Shown: positions 1 through 8,454, counted from the stretch's first letter. The stretch: 41,052 bases of DNA from an uncultured Lachnospiraceae bacterium (GCA_947177165.1 CAMWTP010000048.1:1-41052), one strand, 5' to 3'. Program-made: numbers and translations. Notes: generated by a model from the sequence alone, not told the origin.

Positions 1-80
1 CTTATATTTGCTGAATTTCAATCTGGGGTGTTGTTGAAAGGATATAAATTCTGTAGTCATACGTAAAAATATACATAATT

Positions 81-108
81 TTAAATGATTATATATAATG
101 CTCAGCCA
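81..108 (+). repeat. Left terminal inverted repeat of IS1595-like element
   Basis: It begins TTAAATGATTATATA and ends GCTCAGCCA. The reverse complement of 1087-1114 matches it except at three internal positions. Confidence 0.7.
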
Positions 109-182
109 GTCTTTTAAGTAACTTTTATGGGACTTAATAAGTGGTAAGATGACTACATTATGAAGAAACGAGGCTTCTTACC

Positions 183-1106
183 ATGAGCAGATATGTTGAT
201 CCTAAAGCTAACACATACAGCCTGATAGAGTTCCAGTCAAAGTACGGCACTGATGAATCATGTGAACAGGCATTATATCAGTTGAAATGGCCCAACGGTT
301 TCAAGTGTCCCAAATGCGGATCCTGCCATTGCACCGTTATAAGCGGACGCAGGCTCCCGCTGTACCAGTGCCCCGTCTGCCGCCACCAGACATCCGCCAC
401 TGCCGGGACAATCATGGCAAATACGAAACTGCCGCTGGCAAAATGGTTCCTGGCCCTATACTTTGCAGCCACCAACAAGGACGGCATCTCTGAAATGGCT
501 CTGGCCAAATACATCGACGTCACCTTAAAGACTGCCTGGGCGCTTCTGCACAAGATCCGCAGTGCCATGGGCGAGCGTGAAATCATGTACTGTCTCGGCG
601 GCTCTGTCGAAATGGATGAGGCCTTTTTTGGTGGGAAAGCGGCAGGCAAACGCGGCAGGGGCAGCGAAAACAAGACAAAAGTCGCCGTTGCCCTCCAGCT
701 GGACAGTGCCGGCCATCCCCAGTTCCTGAAGATGCAGGCCGTTCCTGATGCGAAGGGCAGCACTTTACTGGCCTTTGCAAAGAACAATGTCAGTACGGGA
801 AGCACGATCCACAGCGATGCATTCAGGTCTTACAATGCGCTTTCCGGAGATTACTGCTGCGATATGCAGAAATATGATCCCAAAAGCGGAGACGGACGGT
901 TAAAATGGCTCCATGTAATGATTTCGAATATCAAGGCAAATATCGAAGGAGCCTACCATGGCCTGGACGGGACTTATCTGCAACGCTACCTTGACGAATT
1001 CTGCTACCGCTTTAACAGGCGGCATAGCAGGAAGCCCTTGTTTGACCATTTGTTGGCGTGTAGTGTATGGGCACCTTATAAGACTGTGGCTGAGCTTGGT
1101 ATATAA
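183..1106 (+). CDS. IS1595 family transposase
   Basis: A 307-aa transposase that cuts and joins the ends of its own insertion sequence. An N-terminal zinc ribbon (Cys42/Cys45 and Cys63/Cys66, CPKC and CPVC) is followed by a helix-turn-helix-like region around 95-125 and then the ISXO2-like catalytic domain. Visible catalytic candidates are Asp145 in VEMDEAFFGG, Asp212 in HSDAFRSYN and the HVMISNIKANIEG segment near 244-256, ending in YLDEFCYRFNRR. Length and domain order match full-length family members, so the element is probably functional. The ATG is followed by an uninterrupted frame; upstream there is only a weak purine-rich ribosome site. The gene stands alone between the inverted repeats. 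Confidence 0.93.
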   Translation: MSRYVDPKANTYSLIEFQSKYGTDESCEQALYQLKWPNGFKCPKCGSCHCTVISGRRLPLYQCPVCRHQTSATAGTIMANTKLPLAKWFLALYFAATNKDGISEMALAKYIDVTLKTAWALLHKIRSAMGEREIMYCLGGSVEMDEAFFGGKAAGKRGRGSENKTKVAVALQLDSAGHPQFLKMQAVPDAKGSTLLAFAKNNVSTGSTIHSDAFRSYNALSGDYCCDMQKYDPKSGDGRLKWLHVMISNIKANIEGAYHGLDGTYLQRYLDEFCYRFNRRHSRKPLFDHLLACSVWAPYKTVAELGI

Positions 1107-1114
1107 TCATTTAA
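1087..1114 (-). repeat. Right terminal inverted repeat of IS1595-like element
   Basis: The reverse complement starts TTAAATGATTATATA and contains GCTCAGCCA, mirroring 81-108. It contains the last codons and TAA stop of the transposase. Confidence 0.7.
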
Positions 1115-1172
1115 TTTTATTGATTGTATACATTGGGAACATTTTTCTGAAAAGGGAGATATTTTATGAAGA

Positions 1173-1928
1173 TTATAAGCTCAATTCCTTTTTCAATCCA
1201 TGTAAAGCCCAAATAAAACTGATGCTTCCCATAAGTATAAAAAGCATGAACACAAATACCGTGCTATTTGTGTTGACAGTTCCGTAAAGTATCAGATCAC
1301 GCAATATGTTAATCACATGGGTAAACGGATTGATGTTAATTGCAATCTTTAATATGCCACTGATACCGTCTGCCGGGAATAATGCAGTACTAAGGAAAAA
1401 TACAGGCAGTACGATCGCGTTCATTACTGTTTCATACATTACCTCGTTTGGCAAAATCAGGCTTATTCCATAAGCAAGCCCCGCCATAAAAAACGCTGTC
1501 AGAAACACCAGTATCAAAATCAGAAAAATTCCTGTTATACCAGCGGCAAGCCTAACATGGAAAAGCAGACTGACACACCCCATTATTCCCACTTCAAGGA
1601 AAGTGCATAATACCGCTTCAAGAAGCTGTCCTAAAACAATAGAACTTCGTTTAATAGGTGCAATCAGTACACGATAAAAGCTGCCGTCCGATTTCATCAT
1701 ATAATTCATAATTCCGCTGCTGCTGCAGGTAGAAAAACTAACTAAAACCACTAAGCCGGGAAGAATAAATGCAGTATAGTTTTCTATCCCTGTATTTTTC
1801 ATAGTCTGCCTAGCAACAGCACTGTAAAGCACAAGCCACAAGATAGGCTGTAAAATTGTAATTACAATGGTAAATGAGTTATGAAAACGCCATTTTACAT
1901 TTCGGTACAAAATTGTGAATACACTCAT
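1173..1928 (-). CDS. ABC-2 type transporter permease (DrrB-like)
   Basis: A 251-aa membrane protein forming the channel of an ABC exporter with the ATPase encoded just upstream. About six hydrophobic segments are visible, beginning near residue 20 and ending with the last helix near 225-245. The motif NINPFTHVINILRDLI near the C terminus is typical of the ABC-2/DrrB export family. The chosen start overlaps the ATPase stop as ATGA and has AGGGGGA six bases upstream; an ATG two codons earlier lies too close to that site. The likely role is export of a drug, peptide or lipid; the substrate cannot be read from sequence. Confidence 0.85.
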   Translation of the reverse strand: MSVFTILYRNVKWRFHNSFTIVITILQPILWLVLYSAVARQTMKNTGIENYTAFILPGLVVLVSFSTCSSSGIMNYMMKSDGSFYRVLIAPIKRSSIVLGQLLEAVLCTFLEVGIMGCVSLLFHVRLAAGITGIFLILILVFLTAFFMAGLAYGISLILPNEVMYETVMNAIVLPVFFLSTALFPADGISGILKIAININPFTHVINILRDLILYGTVNTNSTVFVFMLFILMGSISFIWALHGLKKELSL

Positions 1929-2890
1929 ATACATTCCCCCTGTTCGCTCGCACTGTGTTCAGTGCTTGTCAGCCGTAAAAAAACATCTTCTAAAGCTGGC
2001 TGTGCAATCTCTATTCCTTGAAAGGGAATGTGGCGTTCTGCCAAAAACGATATTACACACTCCATATCTGATTGCGCATTAGGTGAATGAATGATGATTG
2101 CCGAATTATGCACAATCATTTCTTCTTGCTGGAAAAAGTTCTTTAATATCTCCATGTATTCTTTTGTACCTTCAATATTATGGAATTGCAGCCGTATCGT
2201 GTTTTCACGAAGTAAAGAGCGTAATTCAGTTGGTGTCCCCTGCTTTACAGCTTTTCCGTCTTTCATAATACAGATGTTATTACTTAAACTATCTGCTTCT
2301 TCAAGATAGTGTGTTGTGAGAAAAATAGTGGTTTCAAAATCACTACGGATTTGTTTCAGCATTTCCCACATAGAAATACGGGATTGAATATCCATACCAA
2401 CAGTTGGCTCGTCCAAAAAGAGGATTTTAGGATTTGACATCATGTTAAGGGCAATATCAAGGCGGCGTTTTACGCCCCCGGAATAAGATGATACGGGGTA
2501 TTTACGATACCGTTCCAATCCAAAATCTGTAATGAGTTTTTCCATTCTCTTTTTGGCTTCTGCTTTCGGAATTTTATATAAGCGGCTTTGGAACAGCATA
2601 TTTTCTTCTAATGACAGATGGGTGTCGATTGATGTTTGCTGTGCAACACAAGCGATCTGTGAACGTACCCACGCAGCGTCTGTATAAATGTTTCTTCCCA
2701 GCATAGTTACTTTGCCGGAAGTAGGACGTATATAAGTTGTCAATATGCGGATCAAGGTGGATTTCCCCGCTCCATTCTCCCCTAATAGTGAAAAAATTTC
2801 CCCGGCTTTAACTGAAAGAGATAAGCCCGAAAGTGCCTGTACGCCATTTTTATACTGCTTTATAATATTTTCTGTTTCAATAGCATACAT
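1925..2890 (-). CDS. ABC transporter ATP-binding protein (DrrA-like)
   Basis: A 321-aa ATPase that powers the neighbouring permease. Walker A GENGAGKST is at 37-45, the signature YSGGVKRR near 136, Walker B ILFLDEPT near 156 and the switch histidine in TTHYLEEAD near 193. The C-terminal roughly 90 residues form the extra domain of daunorubicin-type exporter ATPases, so the length is normal. It is translationally coupled to the permease by a 4-bp overlap and starts only a few bases after the GyrI-like gene, inside the same unit as an AraC regulator. The arrangement suggests a drug- or toxin-induced efflux pump. Confidence 0.92.
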   Translation of the reverse strand: MYAIETENIIKQYKNGVQALSGLSLSVKAGEIFSLLGENGAGKSTLIRILTTYIRPTSGKVTMLGRNIYTDAAWVRSQIACVAQQTSIDTHLSLEENMLFQSRLYKIPKAEAKKRMEKLITDFGLERYRKYPVSSYSGGVKRRLDIALNMMSNPKILFLDEPTVGMDIQSRISMWEMLKQIRSDFETTIFLTTHYLEEADSLSNNICIMKDGKAVKQGTPTELRSLLRENTIRLQFHNIEGTKEYMEILKNFFQQEEMIVHNSAIIIHSPNAQSDMECVISFLAERHIPFQGIEIAQPALEDVFLRLTSTEHSASEQGECI

Positions 2891-2893
2891 GAT

Positions 2894-3349
2894 CTATTCC
2901 CCTTTAATTGGGAACTGAATTTCTGTGATATATTTGTCCGGGTTTCCTTTCAGAAACATTCCGGGAGCCTTTATAAATACTTCCCGAAATGGCGGTGTCA
3001 GTATCAGCCCGTTATCTGCTGCATACTTATCAATGGCAGCATACGCCAAGGGAAGTGTTTCATAAGAGCCAATATGAATAACGCATACCGCTTTTATGCG
3101 GGGCATTTCTTTTACTTCAATGCCGTTTCCGACAGGGGTTTCTGCGGTGGGTACGCACAATTCCATTTCTCCCTGTTTTGTTTCCGGGTTCATGGATAAG
3201 TAGCTAAAAAACGGCGCACCATTCACTTTCCCGCGAATTGACTTAAAAACATTGGGAAATACCCTGTTTGCTTCGGTAGCAATGCCTTTATACTTCATGT
3301 AAGCAACACGAATAGGCTCAATTTCTCGTATCTCGATTTGATATTGCAT
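2894..3349 (-). CDS. GyrI-like small-molecule-binding protein
   Basis: A 151-aa protein of the GyrI-like/effector-binding fold, a SHS2-module domain that binds small, often cationic, ligands. Typical features are the opening [19 protein letters not shown], the central [13 protein letters not shown] and the closing YITEIQFPI strands. The start at 3349 follows AAGGAGAAATAACT, which is clearly better than an in-frame codon 12 residues earlier. It is a free-standing relative of the C-terminal domain of the AraC protein encoded immediately upstream, separated from it by two bases. It may buffer or sense the ligand exported by the ABC pair. Confidence 0.85.
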   Translation of the reverse strand: MQYQIEIREIEPIRVAYMKYKGIATEANRVFPNVFKSIRGKVNGAPFFSYLSMNPETKQGEMELCVPTAETPVGNGIEVKEMPRIKAVCVIHIGSYETLPLAYAAIDKYAADNGLILTPPFREVFIKAPGMFLKGNPDKYITEIQFPIKGE

Positions 3350-3351
3350 AG

Positions 3352-4218
3352 TTATTTCTCCTTTTCTTTTTTTATTGCTATCCACACTTCGGAATGTCCG
3401 TAAATCGGTTTCTCATGGATAACAGGGTATACTTCAATGTCCGGCAGCCCGGCATATTCATAGCCGGAAAATGGAAGCCATTCCGTATAAAACCGCTTGA
3501 AAACATCTTGCACATTTTTCTTGAAATGCCCGTCATTTTCAAAAACTACCCATGTTGTGGCAGGAATTTCATACTGATACATTCCTGTGGGAGTTTCTTT
3601 GCTTGTGGCAGCGGCTATATAATAGAAAATGTTGTCCGGGTCATGGTAAACACTTATGCCTAAAATTCCTTTGGGATTTTCATTTGATAACAGGCATATA
3701 TCTGAAAACTGTTCTTTTTCAAGAGTGCCTTTCCAAAATTCCGGGACTATACGCTGATTTTCTTCCATATCCTCGGTCAGAGATGTACGGATACCAACAA
3801 TTCTGATAGCTTCTGTTTCTGCAATGCGATAAGGCATAGCATTTCCTCCTGTGACTTTTACGGAAAATTTAATTGGCAGATAAGCATTTAAGGTCGTTCC
3901 TTTGCTTTTTGAAGCAGCAGGCGTTATCCCATGAACACTTTGAAATGCTCTGTTAAAAGATGTTGGAGAGGTATAGCCATATTTGAGGGCAACATCTAAC
4001 ACCTTTTTGTCTGTCCGCTGTAATTCAAAAGCAGCCTGTGACATTCTGCGCTTGCGTATGTACTCTGAAAGAGAAACACCCGCCACATAGGAAAACAAAC
4101 GCTGAAAGTAATAGGTTGAACAACACGCAATACGGGCTGCTTCCTCATAAGATATTTCTTTATCAAGATTATCTTCTATGTAGTCTATGGCGTTGCTTAG
4201 ATTTTTCAACCATTCCAT
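3352..4218 (-). CDS. AraC-family regulator with GyrI-like effector domain
   Basis: A 288-aa transcription factor with an N-terminal AraC-type DNA-binding domain (two helix-turn-helix motifs, residues about 5-105, with [16 protein letters not shown] and [16 protein letters not shown]) joined to a C-terminal GyrI-like ligand-binding domain (about 125-288). This Rob/SoxS-like layout with a sensor domain is typical of drug-responsive activators. The start is set by AGGAGGTAAAGAA before ATG at 4218. It is first in an unbroken minus-strand unit with a GyrI-like protein and an ABC exporter, so it probably activates this unit when an exported compound is present. Confidence 0.9.
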   Translation of the reverse strand: MEWLKNLSNAIDYIEDNLDKEISYEEAARIACCSTYYFQRLFSYVAGVSLSEYIRKRRMSQAAFELQRTDKKVLDVALKYGYTSPTSFNRAFQSVHGITPAASKSKGTTLNAYLPIKFSVKVTGGNAMPYRIAETEAIRIVGIRTSLTEDMEENQRIVPEFWKGTLEKEQFSDICLLSNENPKGILGISVYHDPDNIFYYIAAATSKETPTGMYQYEIPATTWVVFENDGHFKKNVQDVFKRFYTEWLPFSGYEYAGLPDIEVYPVIHEKPIYGHSEVWIAIKKEKEK

Positions 4219-4290
4219 TTCTTTACCTCCTGTAAACAATATAAATCAAAAAACAATTATATTCCTCGCTTTTCATGCGCTCTTTTGTAA

Positions 4291-4319
4291 ACTTTACTCT
4301 ATTAAAAATTTTTGTTCAA
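4291..4319 (-). promoter_or_regulatory. Candidate promoter of the AraC-GyrI-ABC unit
   Basis: On the minus strand TTGAAC and TAAAGT are separated by 17 bases, about 65 bases upstream of the AraC start codon. Both boxes deviate from consensus, which would suit an activator-dependent promoter. The rest of 4219-4531 is AT-rich and holds no gene. Confidence 0.35.
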
Positions 4320-4531
4320 TCTATTTTTGAGATAAATAAGTGCATGACCCAATGGCTTATCACTATTTTTGATGAATTAAAGCTTGACTAAATTTTAAAA
4401 CTGCGTTACTTATACGGAGGGTTTCTGAAGATCACGGCTGTCCTATGAAGTTGTTGGTAACTCTGTTTGCAGGATGAGGTGCATAATCTTAACTGTAAGC
4501 AACGCCTATATTGACGCAGGAGGATATGCAC

Positions 4532-4678
4532 ATGAATGATTACAGCAAAATCACAGCCCTTTACTCCCGCCTATCCGTGGGGGACGAGGACAGGGACGGC
4601 GGCGAAAGCAACTCCATACAGAACCAAGAGTACATTTGTCAAGGGGGATTTCACCCAAAAGATGAAATCCCCCGATAA
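4532..4678 (+). pseudogene. Truncated large serine recombinase (5' end only)
   Basis: A 48-codon frame that begins with the N terminus of a Tn4451/TnpX-type large serine recombinase: MNDYSKITALYSRLSVGDE contains the catalytic-serine context YSRLS, followed by the usual GESNSIQNQ. After residue 34 the expected resolvase sequence is lost and the frame runs through a hairpin (4643-4673) to a stop. The gene kept its strong ribosome site (GCAGGAGGATATGCAC). Full members are more than 500 aa, so this is a decapitated remnant of an integrated element whose remaining part was deleted or replaced. It cannot be catalytically active alone. Confidence 0.8.
4643..4673. repeat. Perfect 11-bp hairpin at the recombinase breakpoint
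   Basis: GGGGGATTTCA (4643-4653) and TGAAATCCCCC (4663-4673) pair perfectly around a 9-base loop. Neither strand continues into a T-run, so it is a poor intrinsic terminator by itself. It sits exactly where the recombinase homology ends. Confidence 0.7.
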
Positions 4679-4685
4679 ATCAGTA

Positions 4686-5309
4686 TTAGAAAAGTTCTTC
4701 AAAAATTTTAGCGGTTTCTTCTGACATACGCCGAGTAGCGGTAAGGCTCATGGACAGCACATTTCCGTTTTTGTCCAGACGCAGAGGTTTCTCCTTGCTC
4801 TTTGGATAACCGAAGCGCAAAAGAGGTATCGCCTCATCAGGCATGAGTCGCGGTTCGATACTGCTTCCGTCCTCCCCCCAGACCGCCCATTCGGAACAAC
4901 AATTAAAGGGTTCCTGGTGTTTTGTATGAGGTTTCTCCGACTCAATCATCAGCGTCATTCCATCGGGGATAGCTTCTGCACAATTAAAGCTTTGCCCCTT
5001 CGCCCAGTAAAATGTGTCTGTCTTCTTTACAACAATCCCCTCTGGAGTTAGTGCGCCGTATTCACGGCCCAATTCCCGCATACAGTAGTCAAAAGCGCAC
5101 TCTCTGTGGGTCACTGGCAGTCTGGCCATGACATACAACTTCTTTTTTATCAGGGTAACAGGAAACACTACATCCCCGACCTTAATAGACACAATAGTGG
5201 GCATTCGGGAATGGATGCTGCCAAACACCACCTTGATTGGCCCCATATCTCCTGCTTGTTTCAGTTCCTGCACCCAATCTTGGGGCCAATAAACTATGTA
5301 ATGTGCCAT
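4686..5309 (-). CDS. Hypothetical protein, possibly PUA/ASCH-like
   Basis: A 207-aa soluble protein without a confidently recognised family. The N-terminal half contains beta-rich text such as TIVSIKVGDVVFPVTLIKKK, reminiscent of PUA/ASCH-type barrels with a 'GD' turn, but this is only an impression. The second half has several cysteines (FNCAEAIP, PFNCCSEW). There is no signal peptide or membrane segment. A good ribosome site (AAAGGAGAAGCAG) supports the ATG at 5309. It is the second gene of a two-gene minus-strand unit after the Imm1-like gene and abuts the recombinase remnant, so it is probably recently acquired cargo. Confidence 0.6.
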   Translation of the reverse strand: MAHYIVYWPQDWVQELKQAGDMGPIKVVFGSIHSRMPTIVSIKVGDVVFPVTLIKKKLYVMARLPVTHRECAFDYCMRELGREYGALTPEGIVVKKTDTFYWAKGQSFNCAEAIPDGMTLMIESEKPHTKHQEPFNCCSEWAVWGEDGSSIEPRLMPDEAIPLLRFGYPKSKEKPLRLDKNGNVLSMSLTATRRMSEETAKIFEELF

Positions 5310-5349
5310 CTGCTTCTCCTTTATGGCTTAGTGTAGAAAATTCAGATTG

Positions 5350-5838
5350 TTAAAATTCATGCAACCAGTCAATTCCCGGATAAAATTCTCCTGTCCGAAT
5401 AAAATACTCAACTGCTTTCACCCCTATTTCAATATCTGTGATCGCATTCAGTTTAGGAATGGGGGTCTGCCCACCGCTGTTAAGCGGGGTGTGTATGGTC
5501 TCATCGAAATCCACTTCTTTACTTCGATCAGCAGTATCGGCAAAAGAAGGGTTATATAAGAAATAGTTATCCTCTCCGTCCTGAGACCAATACCAAATAG
5601 ACAACCATTCGCCATCACAGTTTATCTCAAGCCAACTATCTTCGCCGTCAGGCACGAGGGATAGGTAGATATTCAGCCCAGAGGGGATTTTGCGCAAGAC
5701 CTCTGCGATGACAGCCTCTGTAATCTCTTCTCCTTCGTACTCATTGTATGGATAGTCGAAGTATGAAATATGCTGTAATTTGATTGCTTTGGGGTCAAAA
5801 GCCGGAATTTCCGCTTTCTTGGGAATGATTAGCTCCAT
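5350..5838 (-). CDS. Imm1-like immunity protein (orphan)
   Basis: A 162-aa acidic cytoplasmic protein. The C-terminal half (SWLEINCDGEWLSIWYW, then VKAVEYFIRTGEFYPGIDW) matches the pattern of Imm1-type immunity proteins, which end with an 'F..TG..P..I.W' segment and neutralise polymorphic or contact-delivered toxins. No toxin gene is visible nearby, so it would be an orphan immunity gene protecting against neighbours. AAGGAGAAAATT precedes the ATG. The gene downstream is 40 bases away and likely co-transcribed. Family assignment rests on a short motif and is tentative. Confidence 0.5.
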   Translation of the reverse strand: MELIIPKKAEIPAFDPKAIKLQHISYFDYPYNEYEGEEITEAVIAEVLRKIPSGLNIYLSLVPDGEDSWLEINCDGEWLSIWYWSQDGEDNYFLYNPSFADTADRSKEVDFDETIHTPLNSGGQTPIPKLNAITDIEIGVKAVEYFIRTGEFYPGIDWLHEF

Positions 5839-6292
5839 AATTTTCTCCTTGCATATTTTAAATTCAAATTTATCGGTTTGTATTGGGGAGAATTATACCA
5901 TATCAAATTACGAAAAACAATCCCCGTTCTACGTCCGTTCCGACTATCCAGACCGTCAAGGGACGAGTAGTATTTTTCCGCACAGGGCGCGAAAAAATCT
6001 CCACTCTTAAACCCTTGACCGTCTGGATTTTTGCCGTTGCCATTTCGCCGCCGAAAACGGGGAACAGGATTTTACAACCCAGCCCCCGCGCCCCGACCTC
6101 TCCCAAAGAACAGAATGGAATGTTAGGCAATAGGGCTTGAAAAGGCTTGATTTTTAAGGCGTTGCAGATGCGAAAATTCACAGGCTAAGGCTTTTATATT
6201 AGCGACTTTTCTTTTCCATATGCGGTGAACAGAGTTATCTATGACGTAATAGTCAGTTATGCACATTTCTATGATGCGGTTTTATGATTTGC
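5839..6292. other. Non-coding stretch with inverted repeat, likely mobile-element relic
   Basis: There is no credible gene in these roughly 450 bases. A frame of 92 codons on the minus strand (5903-6181) lacks a ribosome site and has no recognisable product. The stretch contains a perfect 17-bp inverted repeat (5946-5962 with 6012-6028) followed by C-rich sequence, resembling relic sequence found between cargo modules of Firmicute elements. Confidence 0.4.
5946..6028. repeat. Perfect 17-bp inverted repeat, 49-bp spacer
   Basis: ATCCAGACCGTCAAGGG at 5946-5962 is the exact reverse complement of 6012-6028. The arms are far apart for a terminator and no T-run follows. It could be a recombinase or regulator site, or the ends of a small non-autonomous element. 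Confidence 0.75.
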
Positions 6293-7663
6293 TCATGGTT
6301 TTGATATGCCTGAGAAGTATATGTTTGTTTTATATCCTTCGTGTGGCCTGCTTTCTATTTCTATTGTTCCGTGGTGCGCTTCAATAATCTGTCGTACTAA
6401 AAGAAGTCCCAAGCCATGACGGAGATCTAAGCGGTCATCGGTACTCTCCATGTAATGTGGCTTGTTTTTCAGTTCTTCTAACTTTTCAACAGAAATGCCA
6501 ATGCCATTATCCTCAACGGTTAAAAGAAGTTTGTTTTCTATTATCTGCAATGACAAAATAATTGTGCAGCCTTTGGGATTGCTGTGAATGCTGTTTTGAA
6601 CCAGGTTATTGACGGCTCGTGTAATCAGTTTTGTATCGCATTCTATCATGCTGTTTTCAGAGTCAGGAGAAATAGTTACCTCTAAAGAATAGAAATCCGG
6701 CAGACCGCTATTTAACAGGTCTATAGCAAAGGAACGTAACAGTTTTGAAAGTCGGATATTTTCTTTCTGCAAAGGCTGCATTTCATATTCAAGTTTTGAT
6801 ACAAGGTTCAGATCCTGCACTAAATCTTTTATTTTGATACTTTGCCGGGATATAATGGCGGCTTGTTCTTTAATCTGGTTACTGGCGTCTTTGTCTTTAA
6901 CAATTCTATCCGCATATCCCATAATCATGGATAACGGAGTACGGATGTCATGGGATACACCGCTGATCCAGTTTGCCCGTGCGGTATTTTGACGGCTGAT
7001 GATATTGGATGCTTTATTTATACTGACAGCTATTTCTGACAGTTCGCCATTTATAGAAAGGTTTATGCTTTTCCCTTCTGACAAGGTTGCAATCGAGGAA
7101 ATAATCGGTTCTGTATTTTTGCTGATTTGTGCTTTGGAATGTGAATAGGCAAGGAACAGAACCAGCAGGTCAAATACAGTGATGCCAAGAAAAAAGAGGG
7201 GGATTTTACGAACCGCATCAATAGGATAGTAATTGCTGGTAATTTTCATATAACTGTTTTTGGGATAACCGATCACTAATAAGCCATTCACATCACTCCA
7301 TACAAATACGGGATAATCTTTTAAATATCCTTTGGAAAATACTGCAATATCCTGAATCGAATATTCAGTTGGAATTTCCTCTGGCAGATTAACAGTCCAA
7401 TTGCAGGAGCCTTCCATATTCAGATACATTGCCCATAAAGAGTTGGTTATTATCATTCTTTCCGCTTCATTCGTTATGCCATTGGAAGATGAAGCCGCTG
7501 CCACCTGCTTTAGCATATTCTGCGGAGAGATACTTCCAAAGTTTTTTGATACTGCATTGTAAAATGTAAAAGCAAATGCAGCTATGTTCAATATAACGAG
7601 AGCCAGAATAAGCCCGATAAAAGACAGTAAGTGTTTTGAGATATATCTGCTGAATACTTTCAT
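6293..7663 (-). CDS. Sensor histidine kinase
   Basis: A 456-aa membrane kinase that phosphorylates the response regulator encoded 4 bases upstream. Transmembrane helices at about 12-36 and 154-174 enclose a roughly 115-residue extracellular sensor; a HAMP-like linker (180-225) follows. The phospho-acceptor His238 lies in SGVSHDIRTPLSM, the N box is VNNLVQNSIHSN (351-362), G1 is DNGIGI (385-390) and G2 is GLGLLL (417-422). The kinase core is complete. Gene order and the divergent LanFEG-type transporter resemble the CprKR/LanRK systems that detect lantibiotics and other cationic peptides. The signal is inferred from context. Confidence 0.93.
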   Translation of the reverse strand: MKVFSRYISKHLLSFIGLILALVILNIAAFAFTFYNAVSKNFGSISPQNMLKQVAAASSSNGITNEAERMIITNSLWAMYLNMEGSCNWTVNLPEEIPTEYSIQDIAVFSKGYLKDYPVFVWSDVNGLLVIGYPKNSYMKITSNYYPIDAVRKIPLFFLGITVFDLLVLFLAYSHSKAQISKNTEPIISSIATLSEGKSINLSINGELSEIAVSINKASNIISRQNTARANWISGVSHDIRTPLSMIMGYADRIVKDKDASNQIKEQAAIISRQSIKIKDLVQDLNLVSKLEYEMQPLQKENIRLSKLLRSFAIDLLNSGLPDFYSLEVTISPDSENSMIECDTKLITRAVNNLVQNSIHSNPKGCTIILSLQIIENKLLLTVEDNGIGISVEKLEELKNKPHYMESTDDRLDLRHGLGLLLVRQIIEAHHGTIEIESRPHEGYKTNIYFSGISKP

Positions 7664-7667
7664 GGCT

Positions 7668-8369
7668 TCACTTCCTTACATTTAATTTATAACCAAGTCC
7701 TTTAACGGTTATGAGTGATACAGGCTTTGAAGGATCAGTTTCAATTTTTTCCCGTATACGCCGGACATGGGCATTCAGGCTGTTCTCATAGCCAAAGGGG
7801 TTATCGCCCCACAAGGCCTGGCATAACGTGTCCACGGTCACGATCCTGCCTTCACTGTGGGCGAGTGTTTCCAGAAAAATATGTTCCTTTGCTGTCAGCG
7901 GGATGGTCTTGCCGGCTTTGTGGACCTCGGCCCGGCCAAAGTCGATGGTGCAGCCATCCAGGTTTATAAAAGGTGTATCATCCTTATAGCACCGGCGCAA
8001 AACGGCATAGATGCGGAACAGCAGTTCCTGTGGCAGGAATGGCTTTGCAATATAGTCATCCGCCCCAAGCCCCAGCCCGGACAGCCTGTCTACGGCCTCG
8101 TCCTTTGCGGTCAGAAAGATCACAGGCACATCTGAAAATGTGCGTATCTGCTGCATAAGGGAAAAACCGTCCCCATCTGGCAGCATGACATCTAAAATGG
8201 CAAGGTCGGGCTTCTCATTTTGGGCTGCCGAAATTCCTTCCTTTACGGAAACCGCAGTCACAATATTCCCAAAGCCTTCATCCGACAGGATTGCCGTAAC
8301 CATTTCCAGCAGCTCCGGCTCGTCATCCACAAGCAGGAGTTTTTTATTTTGTAAAAATGTATTATCCAT
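7668..8369 (-). CDS. OmpR-family response regulator
   Basis: A 233-aa regulator. The receiver domain (about 8-122) has the acidic pair in VDDEPELL, the phosphorylation site Asp60 in LAILDVMLPDGDG and the switch lysine in FLTAKDEA; the winged-helix Trans_reg_C domain occupies about 133-230 with the ending VRRIREKIETDP...VKGLGYKL. The ATG at 8369 has GGAGGTGACGATT in front; an in-frame GTG three codons earlier overlaps that site and is unlikely. It is co-transcribed with the kinase and diverges from the peptide-resistance ABC operon, for which it is the probable activator. Confidence 0.94.
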   Translation of the reverse strand: MDNTFLQNKKLLLVDDEPELLEMVTAILSDEGFGNIVTAVSVKEGISAAQNEKPDLAILDVMLPDGDGFSLMQQIRTFSDVPVIFLTAKDEAVDRLSGLGLGADDYIAKPFLPQELLFRIYAVLRRCYKDDTPFINLDGCTIDFGRAEVHKAGKTIPLTAKEHIFLETLAHSEGRIVTVDTLCQALWGDNPFGYENSLNAHVRRIREKIETDPSKPVSLITVKGLGYKLNVRK

Positions 8370-8432
8370 AATCGTCACCTCCGTGATTCCTTAATTATAG
8401 CATATTTTTTTGTTTTAAAAGGTGTTTTGCAA

Positions 8433-8454
8433 AAAAGTAAGGTAAAAGTAAGGC
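8433..8454 (+). promoter_or_regulatory. 11-bp tandem direct repeat, candidate response-regulator box
   Basis: AAAAGTAAGGT and AAAAGTAAGGC lie head to tail with an 11-bp period, about one helical turn. They sit in the divergent interval between the two-component system and the ABC operon. A TATCAT -10-like box follows at 8485-8490 with a poor -35, as expected for an activated promoter. OmpR-type regulators commonly bind such direct repeats. Confidence 0.55.

Larger units (their letters stand above)
81..1114 (+). mobile_element. IS1595-family insertion sequence, apparently complete
   Basis: One transposase gene lies between imperfect terminal inverted repeats of about 28 bp (81-108 and 1087-1114; 25 of 28 positions match). 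The transposase stop codon lies inside the right repeat. The single-ORF layout and transposase type fit the IS1595 group. No convincing 8-bp target duplication was found; a 7-bp TATACAT occurs at 70-76 and 1127-1133 but is not symmetric to the repeats. The exact outer ends are therefore uncertain by several bases. Confidence 0.75.

Noticed and set aside
278..805. Long minus-strand frame within the transposase gene
   Set aside because: Fully antisense to a well-recognised transposase, no ribosome site, low-complexity unnatural sequence.
70..1133. TATACAT at 70-76 and 1127-1133 as target-site duplication of the IS
   Set aside because: Distances to the two inverted repeats differ (4 and 12 bases) and the AT-rich 7-mer is likely by chance.
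4536..4724. 62-codon plus-strand frame over the recombinase remnant
   Set aside because: It is in the wrong frame; the real frame with recombinase homology and ribosome site starts at 4532.
5903..6181. 92-codon minus-strand frame in the gene-free stretch
   Set aside because: No ribosome site and spans the inverted repeat; more likely relic DNA, although similar frames are annotated in some genomes.
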